From: CAWKGC01 sp963849005
Lineage (GTDB): Bacteria > Pseudomonadota > Gammaproteobacteria > Burkholderiales > Usitatibacteraceae
Length of the DNA stretch: 64,000 nt
Direction: 5' to 3'
Assembly (NCBI GenBank): GCA_963849005.1
Contig: CAWKGC010000023.1
Span: forward strand, 372,001-436,000
Positions within the stretch are counted from its first letter, which is position 1, and each line of letters begins with the position of its first letter. Below, piece after piece: positions 10,218 to 20,650 of the stretch. Under the pieces are notes generated by a model, which was not told where the DNA came from, searched no databases, and saw only the letters and a list, made by a program, of their open reading frames with translations. A program made the position numbers and the translations under genes.

Positions 10218-13100
10218 TTCCTGTTCCTTTGGGTCCGGTCTGTTGTGGCAGCGCGTCCGATAATACCCGAGCGACGTGGACGGCTCTGCGCCCTGCCCCG
10301 TCGGCAATCTGGTGGCGGCAACTGGTGCCGTCGGCAACGACGATCGACTCCTGGCCGGCTTCGCGCACTTTCGGCAGCAGCGCCGCTTCGGCCATCTTCA
10401 TCGAGATGGCATGGTGCGAAGCTTCGTAGCCGAAAGCTGCCCGCCATGCCGCAACATGACGACTCGACGGTCTCCACCTCGAGCCCGGCACCAGCCCGAG
10501 GGCGCTTCTGCACGGCAGGGCATCGCACCGAACGCCTTCTGGTGGCAGTGGCCGTGAAGCAGTGCCTTCCTCGCGGCAACCGGCCGCAAGGGCAGGCGCA
10601 GCCTCCCGCCATCCGCTTCGCGGGCGATCCATTCCTCGAAGAGCATCGCCTGTCTGGCGACCAGGAGCCGGTTCCTCTCCCGGCAGCAGCGCAACGAATT
10701 CATCCTTGAGCGAGTACAGGCACGAGGGCTCCAGGCCGACGATCGGCACGCCGCGCCGGGCGAACGGCAGCAGAGCGGCGACCATGCGCCGCGCTTCGAC
10801 TCGCGCGTGCTCGACCATGCCGGTGGAAAGATAGGTCCTGCCGCAGCAAAGCGGCCGGCCGCCATCCGACCGCACGGGCGAAATGCACCCTCGCGCCTGC
10901 CGCCTCGAGGACGGCCAGCGCCGCGCGCGCATTTTCCGGCTCGTGGTAATTGGTGAAGGTATCGACGAACAGCACCACGTCGCCGTCGCGGGTGCGCGTC
11001 GGCCGAAGAAAGGAACGTATCCCCGCGCCACGCCGGAAGCCGTCGCTCCGGCGCGAACCCGAGCGGTCCCTTGCCGAGTTCCTGCAGGAAGTTCATCATC
11101 GGCGCCATTCGCGCGGCCCACGGCGCATAGCGCGGCAGGTACGCGACCATCCGGTCTTTCATCGTCCAGCCGCGCTTCGCATGCCAATGGTGCAGGTGCT
11201 CGATCTTCATGCGCGCCATGTCCACTCCTGTCGGGCATTCGCGCTTGCAGCCCTTGCAGGAGACGCAAAGTTCCATCGCCTCATGCACCGCCTCGGAGGC
11301 GATCCCGTCCGGCCCCAGTTGCCCGGAGAGCGCCAGGCGCAGCGTGTTGGCGCGCCCGCGCGTGAGATGCTGCTCGTCCTTCGTGACGCGGTAGCTCGGG
11401 CACATCGTGCCGGCGTCGAACTTGCGGCAGTGGCCGTTGTTGTTGCACATCTCCGCGGCCGCGGCGAGTCCCGTGCTCTGCGCGCCGGGCACCGTCCAGT
11501 CGCTCCAGTCGAGCGCGGTCGCGAGCTTGATCGTCGCGTAGCCCGGCTTGAAGCGGAACAGGCTGCGGTCGTCCATCTTCGAGGGCCGAACGATCTTGCC
11601 CGGGTTCATCAGCCCCTTCGGGTCGAACAGCGACTTCACTTCGCCCAGTGCCTGCGTGAGCCGGGGGCCCAGGATCGGCTCGATCCACTCCGAGCGCACA
11701 AGCCCGTCGCCATGCTCGCCGGAGTAGGCCGAGCCCTTGAACTCGCGCACCATCGCGCAGGCCTCCTCGGCGATCGCGCGCATTTTCCGCGCGCCGTCGC
11801 GGCGCATGTCGAGCACCGGGCGCACGTGCAGCGTGCCGACCGAGGCATGGGCGTACCAGGTACCGCGAGTGCCGTGCTTTTCGAACACCGCCGTGAGCCT
11901 CGCGGTGTACTCGGCAAGATGCTCGAGCGGCACCGCGCAGTCCTCGATGAAGGAAACCGGCTTCCCGTCGCCCTTCATCGACATCATGATGTTGAGCCCC
12001 GCCTTGCGCACTTCCCACACGTCCTTTTGCAGCGCGGCGTCCGTGATCCCACGACGCTGCCGGGCAGGCCGAGGCCGCCCATCAACTCGACCAGCCGCTC
12101 CAGCTTCGCCCCTTGTGCGGCGGTGCTCTCGCCGGCGAACTCCACCAGCAATATCGCCTCGGGCTCACCCTGGAGGAAGCGGTCGACGATGGGCCGGAAC
12201 GTCGCATTGCCGCGGGCCAGGTCGATCATGGTGCGGTCCACCAGCTCCACCGCGTCGGGATCGAGCGTGACGATGTGCTGCGTGCACTCCATCGCGCGAT
12301 GAAACGTCGGAAAGTGGCACACGCCCAAGCGCCTTGGCGCGCGGCAGCGGCGAAAGCTTGAGCTTCAGCGCGCGCGTGAACGCAAGCGTGCCTTCGGAGC
12401 CCACCAGCAGGTGCGCGAGGTTGGCATCCGCCATGTCGAGGTTGTAGCCCTGCACGCGGCGCATCACCTTCGGCCAGCGCGCGGCGATCTCGTCTGCCTC
12501 GCGCAGCGCGATGCCGAGCACCCGGTCGGCGAGCAGGCGATAGCCGGGCGGGCCTTCAGCGATGTCCGCGACCGGTCCGAAGCGCCAGTCGCCGCCGCCC
12601 GCCAGCGTCGCGTCGATCGCGATCACGTTATGCACCATGTTGCCGTAGCGGATCGAGCGCGAGCCGCAGGAATTGTTGCCGGCCATTCCGCCCAGCGTGG
12701 CCTGCGCCGAAGTCGACACGTCGACCGGGAACCACAGGCCGTGCGGCCGCAGGAAGGCATTCAAGCGGTCGAGCACCAGCCCCGGCTCTACCGTGACCGT
12801 CATGCCCTGCCCGTCGAAATCGAGGATGCGATCGAGAGCCTTCGAGGTGTCGATCACCAGCGCGGCGCCGACGGTCTGGCCGCACTGCGAGGTGCCGCCT
12901 CCGCGGGCCAGCACCGGAACGCCCGCATCGATGGCGATCGCAAATGCGGCGAGCGCATCGGCGGCCGAAGCGGGCACCACCACGCCCACCGGCTCGATCT
13001 GGTAGATCGACGCATCGGTGGAATAGCGGCCTCGGCTTGCCGCGTCGAAAAGGATTTCCCCTCGTACTTCCCGCGCGAGCCGGTCCTTCAGCGCGTTCAT
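10214..13100 (-). CDS. FAD-linked oxidase/Fe-S oxidoreductase, D-2-hydroxyglutarate dehydrogenase-like (YdiJ type), frameshifted
   Basis: Large (about 960-residue) membrane-associated type of 2-hydroxyacid dehydrogenase. An N-terminal FAD-binding PCMH domain (VPVLARGGGTSQCGQTVG, then MAGNNSCGSRSIRYGN) is followed by a FAD-oxidase C-terminal domain (YAHASVGTLHVRPVLDMR, SGEHGDGLVRSEW, DPKGLMNPGKIV). Then come two 4Fe-4S ligand sets (CNNNGHCRKF with MCPSYR; CVSCKGCKRECPTGVD) and a CCG-type cysteine-rich domain (SSCCGMAGSFGYEASHH). This order is that of YdiJ-like D-2-hydroxyglutarate or D-lactate dehydrogenases, which feed electrons to quinone. Breaks lie near 12330, 12045, 11010, 10880, 10850, 10535 and 10430. 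The start overlaps the GntR stop (ATGA at 13097-13100) and the end overlaps the gltI-like start, so the three genes form a coupled operon. Confidence 0.85.
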
Positions 13101-13765
13101 GGCGCGAGCGCAGCCGTGACGACGGCGAGCTTGTGCGCGAGGTGGTCGCGGACCAGTTCCTGCAGGCGCGGGCCGTCGCGCGCCTCGAGCGCGGCGAGCA
13201 TCTCCTCGTGCTCGCGCACCGCCGCCTTCCAGCGCGCCTTCGACAGGTTGGCCATGTAGCGCACGCGGCGCACGCGGTCGTTCAGCACCCGGTAACTCGC
13301 GGCGAGCACCGCATTGCCACTCGCCGCGACCATGGCGAGGTGGATCGCCTGATTGCGCGAAAAGTACGCAGCGAGGTCCCCGCGCTTGAAGTCGGCCACC
13401 ATCTGCTTGTGCAGGGTGCGGATCGCGGCGATGGCGTCGTCCGTGGCCACTGCGCAGGCGAGCGCGGCCGCGAGCGCCTCGAGCGCGCCCATCACCTCGA
13501 GCGTCTGCTGGATGCTCTCGCGGTCTATCCCCGCGACGCGTGCGCCGCGATTGGGCAGCAGTTCGACCAGGCCTTCGGCGGCCAGCATGCGGGTCGCTTC
13601 GCGCAGCGGCGTGCGCGAGACGCCGAGGCGCTCGCACAGCTCGCGCTCGTTCAGGCGCGCCAGCGGCGCGAGCTTGCCCTGCACGATCAGGTTCCTCAGG
13701 GTGTCGCGCACCTCCTGCGGCAAGGTGGTGCGGGCCGGTGCGGCGGCGAGGACGGGATCGTTCAT
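13097..13765 (-). CDS. GntR-family regulator, FCD (FadR/VanR-like) subfamily
   Basis: A 222-residue intact repressor. The winged helix-turn-helix spans about residues 15-80 (LPQEVRDTLRNLIVQGKLAP, LNERELCERLGVSRTPLREA, LAAEGLVELLPNRGARV). The C-terminal FCD ligand-binding domain follows, with the metal-site residues in FSRNQAIHLAMV and in the RYMANLSKARWKAAVREHEE region. FCD regulators usually sense carboxylic acids and repress the neighbouring catabolic genes. It is transcribed first in the operon with the hydroxyacid dehydrogenase and divergently from the aminotransferase/TRAP operon, with a perfect palindromic operator candidate in the 68-bp gap. A hydroxyacid or glyoxylate effector is my inference from context. 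Confidence 0.92.
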   Translation of the reverse strand: MNDPVLAAAPARTTLPQEVRDTLRNLIVQGKLAPLARLNERELCERLGVSRTPLREATRMLAAEGLVELLPNRGARVAGIDRESIQQTLEVMGALEALAAALACAVATDDAIAAIRTLHKQMVADFKRGDLAAYFSRNQAIHLAMVAASGNAVLAASYRVLNDRVRRVRYMANLSKARWKAAVREHEEMLAALEARDGPRLQELVRDHLAHKLAVVTAALAP

Positions 13766-13796
13766 CGGGTTTGACAGGCGGAAGCGATGCGACTTA

Positions 13797-13806
13797 TTGT
13801 ATACAA
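13797..13806. promoter_or_regulatory. TTGTATACAA palindrome, probable GntR/FCD operator
   Basis: A perfect 10-bp palindrome in the short gap between the divergent GntR gene (start 13765) and the aminotransferase gene (start 13834). It matches the t-n-GTATAC-n-a type recognised by FadR-subfamily GntR proteins. The site is 28 bp upstream of the aminotransferase ATG, so binding would interfere with leader transcription on that side and could autoregulate the other. The aminotransferase RBS (AAGGAG, 13822-13827) follows. Confidence 0.65.
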
Positions 13807-13833
13807 AATGTGTTTCCCCGCAAGGAGCCCGTC

Positions 13834-15035
13834 ATGACCCACCGCGCCGGCCGCCATTTCCTGCAGATTCCCGGGCCGACCAATGTCCCGGACCGCGTGC
13901 TGCGCGCCATCGACCGACCTACCATCGACCATCGCGGGCCGGAGTTCAAGGCGCTCGGGCTCGAGGTGCTCGAAGGCATCCGCGGGATCTTCAAGACGCG
14001 CCAGCCGGTGATCATCTATCCGGCCTCGGGAACCGGCGCCTGGGAAGCGGCGCTCGTGAACACGCTCTCGCCGGGCGACAAGGTGCTGATGGTCGAGACC
14101 GGGCATTTCGCGACGCTGTGGAAGAAGATCGCCGAAAAGCTCGGCCTCGCGCCCGAGTTCATCGCCGGCGACTGGCGCCACGGCGTCGATCCCGCGGCGG
14201 TCGAGGCGCGTCTCGACGAGGACAAGGCCCATGCGATCAAGGCGGTCGCGTGGTGCACAACGAGACCTCCACCGGCGTGGCCAGCCGCATCGGCGAGGTG
14301 CGCAAGGCGATCGACCGCGCCGGTCACCCCGCCCTGCTGCTGGTCGATACCATTTCCTCGCTCGCCTCGATCGACTACCGGCACGACGAATGGGGCGTGG
14401 ACGTGACCGTGGGCGGCTCGCAGAAGGGCCTGATGCTGCCGCCCGGGCCTGTCGTTCAATGCGGTCAGCGAGAAGGCGCTCGCGGCGAGCAAGTCGGCGA
14501 AACTGCCGCGCGCGTTCTGGGAATGGGGCGACATGCTGGCCGCGCAACAAGGGCGGCTTCTTCCCCTACACGCCGGCGACCAACCTGCTCTACGGCCTGC
14601 GCGAAGCGCTGCTAGATGCTGCGACGAGGAAGGGCTGGAAAATGTCTTCGCGCGCCACGACCGCCATGCCGAGGCGACGCGGCGCGCGGTGCGCGCCTGG
14701 GGGCTGGAGATCCTGTGTGCGAACCCGCCGAGTACAGCTCCGCGCTCACGGCGGTGATGATGCCGCCCGGGCACGACGCCGACGCGCTGCGAAACGCGAT
14801 CCTCGAGCATTTCGACATGTCGCTCGGCATGGGGCTGGCGAAGCTGCAGGGCAAGGTGTTCCGCATCGGCCACCTTGGCGACTTCAACGACCTCACGCTC
14901 GCCGGGCACGCTTTCCGGCGTCGAGATGGGGCTCGGGATCGCCGGCGTGCCGCACCGCAAGACTGGCGTGGCGGCGGCGCTCGACTACCTCGCTGAACGC
15001 GCGCAGGCGGCCAAGGCAGCCCGAAGGCGGCTTGA
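13834..15035 (+). CDS. Serine--glyoxylate-type aminotransferase (class V PLP enzyme), frameshifted
   Basis: PLP-dependent aminotransferase of about 395 residues. It opens with the family hallmark FLQIPGPTNVPDRVLRAID and includes DHRGPEFKALGLEV, FKTRQPVIIYPASGTGAWEA, HNETSTGVASRIGEV, LLLVDTISSLASIDYRHDEW, and VTVGGSQKGLMLPPG with the PLP lysine in SQKG. The end includes KVFRIGHLGDFNDLTLAG. These features match SgaA, which converts serine plus glyoxylate to hydroxypyruvate plus glycine. At least six frame breaks occur (near 14252, 14446, 14535, 14625, 14725 and 14905) plus one at the C-terminus near 15021; two are extra G's in GGGC. The RBS AAGGAG is 7 bp upstream. It sits head-to-head with the GntR regulator and upstream of the TRAP genes. 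Confidence 0.88.
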
Positions 15036-15138
15036 CCGGGCGGGTTTACACGCCGCACCCTGCCCCCTACACTTCGCCGCAAGGTCGCCGCCTCGATGCG
15101 GTGCAGCGTTTTTCCAAAACAACAACAGGAGGAAGTCC

Positions 15139-16133
15139 ATGGCATTGCGCATCTGGAGGGTCGCGGCGTCCTGCGTCGCGGCAGTTGTCCTTGCATCGCC
15201 TGCGATCGCGCAGGAAATCAAGATCTCGCACCAGTTCAAGGCCAACACCGATGCGCGCGACAAGGCGACGCGCGTGTTCGTCGAGGAAGTGAACAAGAAG
15301 GACCCGGGCCTCAAGTTCCGCATCTTCCCGGGCAGCTCGCTCAACATCAAGCCGGTCGCCCAGCTCGACGCGCTACAGGCGGGCTCGCTGGAAATGTCGG
15401 TGTTCCCGATGTCCTACGCGGTCGGCAAGATTCCCGAGATGTCGATCACGATCATGCCCGGCACCATCACCAGCCTCGACCAGGCGTTGAATCTGAAGGG
15501 CTCGCCGTTCCACAAGAAGCTGCAGGAAGTTGCCGAGAAGAACGGCATCCACATCGTCACCTGGTGGTGGACCCCGGGCGGGTTCGCGGCCAAGGACCGG
15601 ATGATCGGCGGGCCCGACTCCGTCAAGGGCGAGAAGATGCGCGCTGCCGACCCGACCTTCGAGAGCATGCTCAAGGCAGCCGGCGCCTCGGTGGTGAATA
15701 TCCCCTCCACCGAGATCTACTCGGCGCTGCAATCGGGCGTGCTCACCTCGACGCTGACTTCGGCCGAGACATTCGTCAGCATGCGCATCTACGAGCAGAC
15801 GAAGTTCGCGACCATCGGCGGCGACTACACGCTGTGGTGGCTGCTTCAGCCGCTGGTGATGTCCAAGGCCGCATGGGACAAGCTCACGCCGGCGCAGAAG
15901 AAGATCTTCGAGGAGGCGGCAGACAAGAGCGACGAGTTCTTCGCCGGCACCCAACGCGAGGCGGTACGCAGATGATCGAGGCGTATACCAAGGCAGGCGC
16001 GAAGGTCGGTCCGCTCACCAAGGCCCAGTTCGCGGCCTGGATCGAGCTTGCGAAGAAGACCGCATGGCCGGAGTTTGCCGCCAAGTCGGCGGACGCCAAG
16101 GTGCTGCTCGACCTGATCACGACTGCGAAGTGA
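15139..16133 (+). CDS. dctP: TRAP transporter solute-binding protein (DctP family), one frameshift
   Basis: Periplasmic extracytoplasmic binding protein of about 331 residues, with a clear signal peptide (VAAVVLASPAIAQ). Family landmarks include EIKISHQFKANTDARDKA, KFRIFPGSSLNIKPVAQLDA, QAGSLEMSVFPMSY, GEKMRAADPTFESMLKAAGA (the conserved ligand-carboxylate arginine region) and NIPSTEIYSALQSGVL. One frame break near 15970 separates the last 55 residues (QMIEAYTKAGAKVGPLTKAQF). It is the first gene of a three-gene TRAP operon. The solute is probably a carboxylic acid; its position next to the aminotransferase and the GntR/FCD regulator hints at a hydroxy- or keto-acid, but the sequence does not settle this. 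The ATG is preceded by GGAGG at 15129-15133. Confidence 0.9.
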
Positions 16134-16187
16134 CACCACCCTGAGGCGCGCGCGCCGGCCCGGTGACGGCGCCGTCGCGTTGAAGCC

Positions 16188-16699
16188 ATGAAAAAATTTG
16201 TTCGCTCGCGTGGACCGGATTTCCGACGCCTGCGCGGTCTTTGCCGCCCTGCTGCTCGCGGCGGCCACGCTGATCATCACCTGGATGGTGCTGTACCGCG
16301 CGATGGGCAATTCCACTTACTGGGAAACGGAACTCGCCATCTACCTGATCATCTCCGCGGTGATGATCGGCTCGCCTTACTGCCTGAAGACGCGCGGGCA
16401 CATCGGCGTCGACCTGGTCTCGGAATTCCTTTCGAAGAAGGGACGGCCAGGCTGGCCAGGGTCATCGCATGGTTGGCCTCGCCGTTTGCCTCTACCTTGC
16501 CTGGAAGGGGCTCGGCCTCACCATCGAGTCCTTCGAGAAGAACGAGCACAGCGGCTCGATGTGGAACCCGCCACGCTGGCCGCTCTACCTGACCATGCCC
16601 GTCGGGCTCGGCCTCACGGCGCTGCAGTATGTCGCCGAGTGGTTCCGTCCCGCCGGCGAAATTGTCCGGCCGGGCCCGATTTCCGGGCAGGGAGCCTGA
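16188..16699 (+). CDS. dctQ: TRAP transporter small permease (DctQ family), frameshifted
   Basis: Small four-helix integral membrane subunit of about 170 residues. Helix 1 is DACAVFAALLLAAATLIITW, followed by the conserved NSTYWETELAIYLIISAVMI (the WxxE signature of DctQ), PYCLKTRGHIGVDLVSEFL, then LAVCLYLAWKGLGLTIESF and PPRWPLYLTMPVGLGLTALQ. The N-terminal frame is entered only by a TTG at 16198. The ATG at 16188 reaches it if the A6 run at 16191-16196 has one A too many, which gives an MKN-LFARVDRIS start. A second break lies near 16444 and a third near 16465. It is followed after 1 bp by dctM. Confidence 0.85.
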
Positions 16700-16700
16700 C

Positions 16701-18022
16701 ATGTCGGAACTCCAGATCGGGATGCTGCTGTTCACGGTCACGATGATCGTGCTTTTCTCGGGGCTGCCGATTGCGTGGGGGCTGTCGCTGGTCGCGATCG
16801 CGTTTCTCGCCGTCTTCAAGGGGCCGACCAGCCTCGCGGTCGTAGCCAACCAGTTCATGGACGAGCTGAACTCGTTCGCGCTCCTGACCATCCCGTTGTT
16901 CGTGCTGCTGGGCGCGGCAATCGGCGTGTCCGCGGCAGGAAAGGACATCTATACATCGCTGTATCGCTGGCTCGCGCATGTTCCCGGCGGACTGATCATC
17001 GCCAATATCTTTGCCTGCGGCATGTTCTCTGCCGTTTGCGGTTCCTCGCCCGCCACTGCCGCCGCCATCGGCAAGGCCGGCGTGCCGGAGATGATAAGGC
17101 GCGGCGTGCCACCGGCCATGGCCACCGGCGCCATCTGCGCGGGCGGCACGCTCGGGCATACTCATCCCGCCCTCGATCACGATGATCCTCTACGGCATCG
17201 CCACCGAGACTTCGATCGGCAGGTTGTTCCTTTCGGGCGTCGTGCCGGGAATCCTGCTCGTGCTGCTGTTTGCCGCGTACGCATGGTTCGCGACGGTGAT
17301 CTCGCGCAAGGGACTCGTGGTCGTCCAGGAGACTTTCACGCTCAAGGAAAAGATGGAGGGGATGGTACCGCGTCGGCCCCTTCCTCGCGATCATCGCCGC
17401 GATCGGCTACGCCATGTACGGCGGGCTCGCCACGCCCTCGGAGATCGCCGGAGTCTCGGCCTTCCTCGCGCTGGCGCTGGTGATGGCGATCTACAAGAAC
17501 TACAAGCTGGCCGACCTCTGGCTGATCTTCCGGGACACGGTGCGCGAGTCGAGCATGATCCTGATGATCATCGCCGCGGCGGCCATCTTCTCCTACATGA
17601 TGTCGCTGCTCTACGTGACGCAGTCCTCGGCGGAATGGCTGGTGGGGCTGAGCATCAACAAATGGGTGCTGATGCTCGTCATCAACCTTTTCCTGCTCGT
17701 GCTCGGCTGCTTCCTGCCGCCGGTGGCGATCATCCTCATGGTGATGCCGATCCTCACCCCGGTGCTGGACGCGAACAATTTCGACCTGATCTGGTTCGCT
17801 GTGATGCTCACGATCAACCTCGAGGTCGGTCTGATTACTCCACCGGTCGGGCCTGAACCTCTATGTTCTGCGCGGCGTTGCGCCGGACATTCCGCTTACC
17901 ACGATCCTGCGCGGCTCGATGCCGTACGTGTTCATCATGCTGGCGTTCATGGTGGTGCCTTTGCCTCGTGCCTGGAATCGCCACGTGGCTGCCGAATATA
18001 CCTCATGGGCCCGGGGCGCTGA
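16701..18022 (+). CDS. dctM: TRAP transporter large permease (DctM family), frameshifted
   Basis: The large membrane subunit that carries out Na+-driven solute uptake, about 438 residues after repair and 11-12 hydrophobic segments. Conserved stretches are LLFTVTMIVLFSGLPIAWGL, FALLTIPLFVLLGAAIG, CGMFSAVCGSSPATAAAIGK (signature of the family), LGILIPPSITMILYGIATET, and NLEVGLITPPVGLNLYVLRG near the end. Three breaks are each repaired by dropping one G (near 17155, 17357 and 17850); another lies near 17960. It ends the TRAP operon, 38 bp before the PHA-system gene. Confidence 0.92.
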
Positions 18023-18060
18023 CCCTGGCCACGCCGGACAAGAGACGAGAGGACACCGAC

Positions 18061-18429
18061 ATGGCCGACATCGACATCAGGCGACCCCATGACATGAGCA
18101 TGAAGGACGCGCGCGCGGCCGCCGAGAAGATGGCCGCGCACCTCGGCAAGAAGTTCGGGCTGAAGGGAGACTGGGAGGGCGACACGCTGCATTTCGACCG
18201 GCCCGGCGTCCAGGGTTCGCTGCATTCATGCCCAAGCACCTCAAGCTGACCGTGACGCTCGGCTTCCTGCTGAAGATGATGCGGGCTCGATCGAGCAGGC
18301 AGTGCATGAGGAACTCGACAAGCTCTTTGCCGAGCACAGCAAGGTGGAGAAAAGAAGGCCGCAGCCGGCAAGGCCGTCCCCGCCGCTACGGCGAAGAAGC
18401 CGGCTGCCCGGAAAAAATCCTCTCCATGA
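18061..18429 (+). CDS. Polyhydroxyalkanoic acid system family protein, frameshifted
   Basis: Small protein (about 120 residues) beginning MADIDIRRPHDMSMKDARAA, typical of the family found next to PHA-granule genes in beta- and gammaproteobacteria. The core reads KMAAHLGKKFGLKGDWEGDT, then MPKHLKLTVTLGFLLKMM and EQAVHEELDKLFA. A Lys/Ala/Pro-rich tail ends AKKPAARKKSSP, which may bind the granule or DNA like the tail of PhaF-type phasins. Frame breaks occur near 18225, 18285 and 18350. Its 3' end overlaps the convergent gene by 44 bp. Its molecular role is not established. Confidence 0.8.
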
Positions 18430-19070
18430 TCGCGGTCTCGCGCTCGGCGATCGTGGCGAGAAAAGTGTCTGCGCCGTTCATGAGCTGGAAGGATTCGAAA
18501 CCCCGCTCGAGAAAGCCCTGAAGGTCGGCAAGGCCGGCAAGCCTTGCCGGTCGGCGCATCATTTGCAGCATGCGGTAGACCAGCGGCCGCTTGACCAGCT
18601 CATCGAGCCGGCGCCCTACCTCGCCGATGAGCTCGATCTGGTGTTCGCGTTGCGCGCGGCTCCCGCGACATCCGATAGGCCCTGCCGTAGCTTTCCCGGT
18701 GATTTCCCCCGGCCCGAGTGCCTTGGCGAGGCCCTGGTCCAGTTCTTCGGATAGCGCATCGACCTCGACCGCCAAAGCGGCCGTCTCTATGGCACTTTCC
18801 GGCAGGACGCGGGTCATTAGAGGCAGGACGCGTTGCATTTCGGCATCACGGCCGCTGTAGTCCTTGGTGCCGTAGAGGTCTTCGAGGAAAAAGCGGGTGG
18901 CGGGCGCGTAACGTGACGGTTGCCGAAAGGTCGGCATAGGTGCGCGCAAGGCGATCGGCTTGCCAGAGCCTGACTTGCGCAATGCGGACTCGAAGTCGCA
19001 TCCACTGGGGCACCACGAATGCGACGCAATCGTTCCAGGTGACTCTCAGGGCGGCGGCAGGATTATCCAA
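18386..19070 (-). CDS. Conserved hypothetical protein with FFLEDLYG motif, frameshifted
   Basis: A soluble protein of about 227 residues that I recognise only as a conserved hypothetical of betaproteobacteria. The N-terminal part (TWNDCVAFVVPQWMRLRVRI, DRLARTYADLSATVTLRA) is joined through a frame break near 18905 to RYAPATRFFLEDLYGTKDYS, then GRDAEMQRVLPLMTRVLP. The rest is helical with many charged pairs (LSEELDQGLAKALG, RRLDELVKRPLVYRMLQMMR). No signal peptide, membrane helix or catalytic motif is visible. Its convergent overlap with the PHA-system gene and its isolation upstream (a 220-bp AT-rich gap) suggest its own promoter. Confidence 0.7.
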
Positions 19071-19125
19071 TTGCGGCGATTCGGTGCTTGCTCGAGGATG
19101 GTCCCGGGCGTTATTCTTAGCGGGG

Positions 19126-19215
19126 AATTCAAACAGCCGTTTGAATTGCAGTCAAAGAATGTCAGCTAAAATTATTATAGTTATTAATCAATACAATATA
19201 AGAGACATCTAAAGT
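19126..19215. other. AT-rich intergenic stretch with perfect inverted repeat
   Basis: This part of the 19071-19291 gap is strikingly AT-rich for the window. It opens with a perfect 22-bp inverted repeat (arms AATTCAAAC and GTTTGAATT around AGCC, 19126-19147), followed by about 60 bp that is nearly all A/T (TTATTATAGTTATTAATC and similar). It lies between the FFLEDLYG gene and the aldehyde dehydrogenase. Possible readings are a regulator site with promoter elements or a short remnant of acquired DNA. I see no gene in it. Confidence 0.5.
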
Positions 19216-19291
19216 TGAATCTAGAAGACTCTCACCGATTGTCTGCGCTTCGACTGTCCGGACTCTGCTACGATGCTGCAGCGTCAGCCTC

Positions 19292-20650
19292 ATGACAGTC
19301 CGGCCCTTCTGATGCCGGGCTGCGGCGTGATCGGTTGCCCGGCTGCTGGAAATGTTGCTCGCCAATTGCGGTGCGATTGCCGGGGCGATCGACCGCGACT
19401 TCGCCGGCCGTTCGCGCCACGAGACCGAACTGCTCGAGATCTTCCCTTCGCTCGAAGCGGTGCGCCACGCCCGTCGGCACCTGCGCCGCTGGATGCGCCC
19501 GGAGCGCCGCGGCACTTCGATGTGGTTCCTGCCGGGCCGCTCCGAAGTGCGCCCGCAGGCCCTGGGCGTGGTCGGCATCGTCGTGCCTTGGAACTATCCC
19601 GTATTTCTCGCCGTGGGTCCGCTTGCCGCGGCGCTCGCCGCCGGCAACCGCGCCATGGTCAAGATGTCGGAGTTCACGCCCGCGACCGGCGAGCTGTTCG
19701 CGGACCTGGTCGCCAGGGCTTCGACCCGGCCGAGGTCACCGTGGTCAACGGCAGCGCGGAGGTCGCGCAGGAGTTTGTCGCCCTGCCCTTCGACCACCTG
19801 CTGTTCACCGGCTCGACCGCCGTGGGCCGGCACGTGATGCGCGCCGCGGCGCAAAATCTCACCCCGGTCACGCTGGAACTGGGTGGCAAGTCGCCCGCGA
19901 TCATCGGCCCGGAAGCGCGGCTGGATGTCGCCGCCGAGCGGATCATGCTCGGCAAGTGCCTGAATGCCGGCCAGACCTGCATCGCGCCGGATTACGTCCT
20001 GGTCCCGGCCGGGCGCGCTCGAGGAATTCGCGACGCTGGCCAAGGCGCGTGGTGAGCCGCTTCTATCCGCGCCTGCGCGACAACCCCGACTATTCCTCGA
20101 TCATCAACGATCGCCACCGCGCGCGGCTCGAAGGCCTTGCTCGACGACGCCGTGGCCCGCGGCGCGAGGATCGATGCCGCTGCACGCCGACGACCTTCGG
20201 CGAACGCGCCAAGATCGCGCCGCCGGCTGCTGGCGACGTCGACGGACGACGATGGCGGTGATGCAGGACGAGATCTTCGGCCCGCTGCTGCCGCTGGTGC
20301 CCTACGGCACGCTCGACGAGGCGATCGCCTACGTCAATGCCCGGCCGCGGCCGCTGGCGCTCTATGTCTTCGACGACGACCGCCGCAACGTCGAGCGCGG
20401 TGCTCGAACGCACGGTGTCCGGCGGCGTGACCGTCAACGACACCATCCTGCACATCGCGCAGGACGACCTGCCCTTCGGCGGCGTCGGCCCCAGCGGCAT
20501 GGGCCATTACCACGGCCGCGAAGGGCTTCGACACCTTCTCGCAAGAAGAAGGCGGTGTTCCGCCAGTCGCGGCTGAACGGGCTGGGCCTGTTCATGCCTC
20601 CCTACACGAAACGCTTCGAGTCGCTTATCCGGCTCCTGATCCGCAAGTGA
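19292..20650 (+). CDS. Aldehyde dehydrogenase, coniferyl-aldehyde-dehydrogenase-like, frameshifted
   Basis: NAD(P)-dependent aldehyde dehydrogenase without a transit sequence. Visible motifs: AIDRDFAGRSRHETELLEIF (typical of the coniferyl/long-chain aldehyde subgroup), LGVVGIVVPWNYPVFLAVGP, FTGSTAVGRHVM, VTLELGGKSPAII (catalytic Glu), NAGQTCIAPDYVLVPA (catalytic Cys), QDEIFGPLLPLVPYGTLDEA, and GGVTVNDTILHIAQDDLPFG. The C-terminus is FMPPYTKRFESLIRLLIRK. Breaks lie near 19337, 19722, 20013, 20050, 20120, 20190, 20400 and 20524; two are extra G's in GGGC. The start is uncertain (ATG at 19292 requires an early indel; ATG at 19352 is the fallback). Its TGA overlaps the GTG of the next gene, so it is co-translated with the GMC oxidase pair and probably oxidises the aldehyde that enzyme makes. 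Confidence 0.85.

Noticed and set aside
16188..16200. A real TTG start for dctQ
   Set aside because: A TTG is possible, but an A6 run directly after a well-placed ATG makes a one-base homopolymer error more likely; the ATG was used for the feature.
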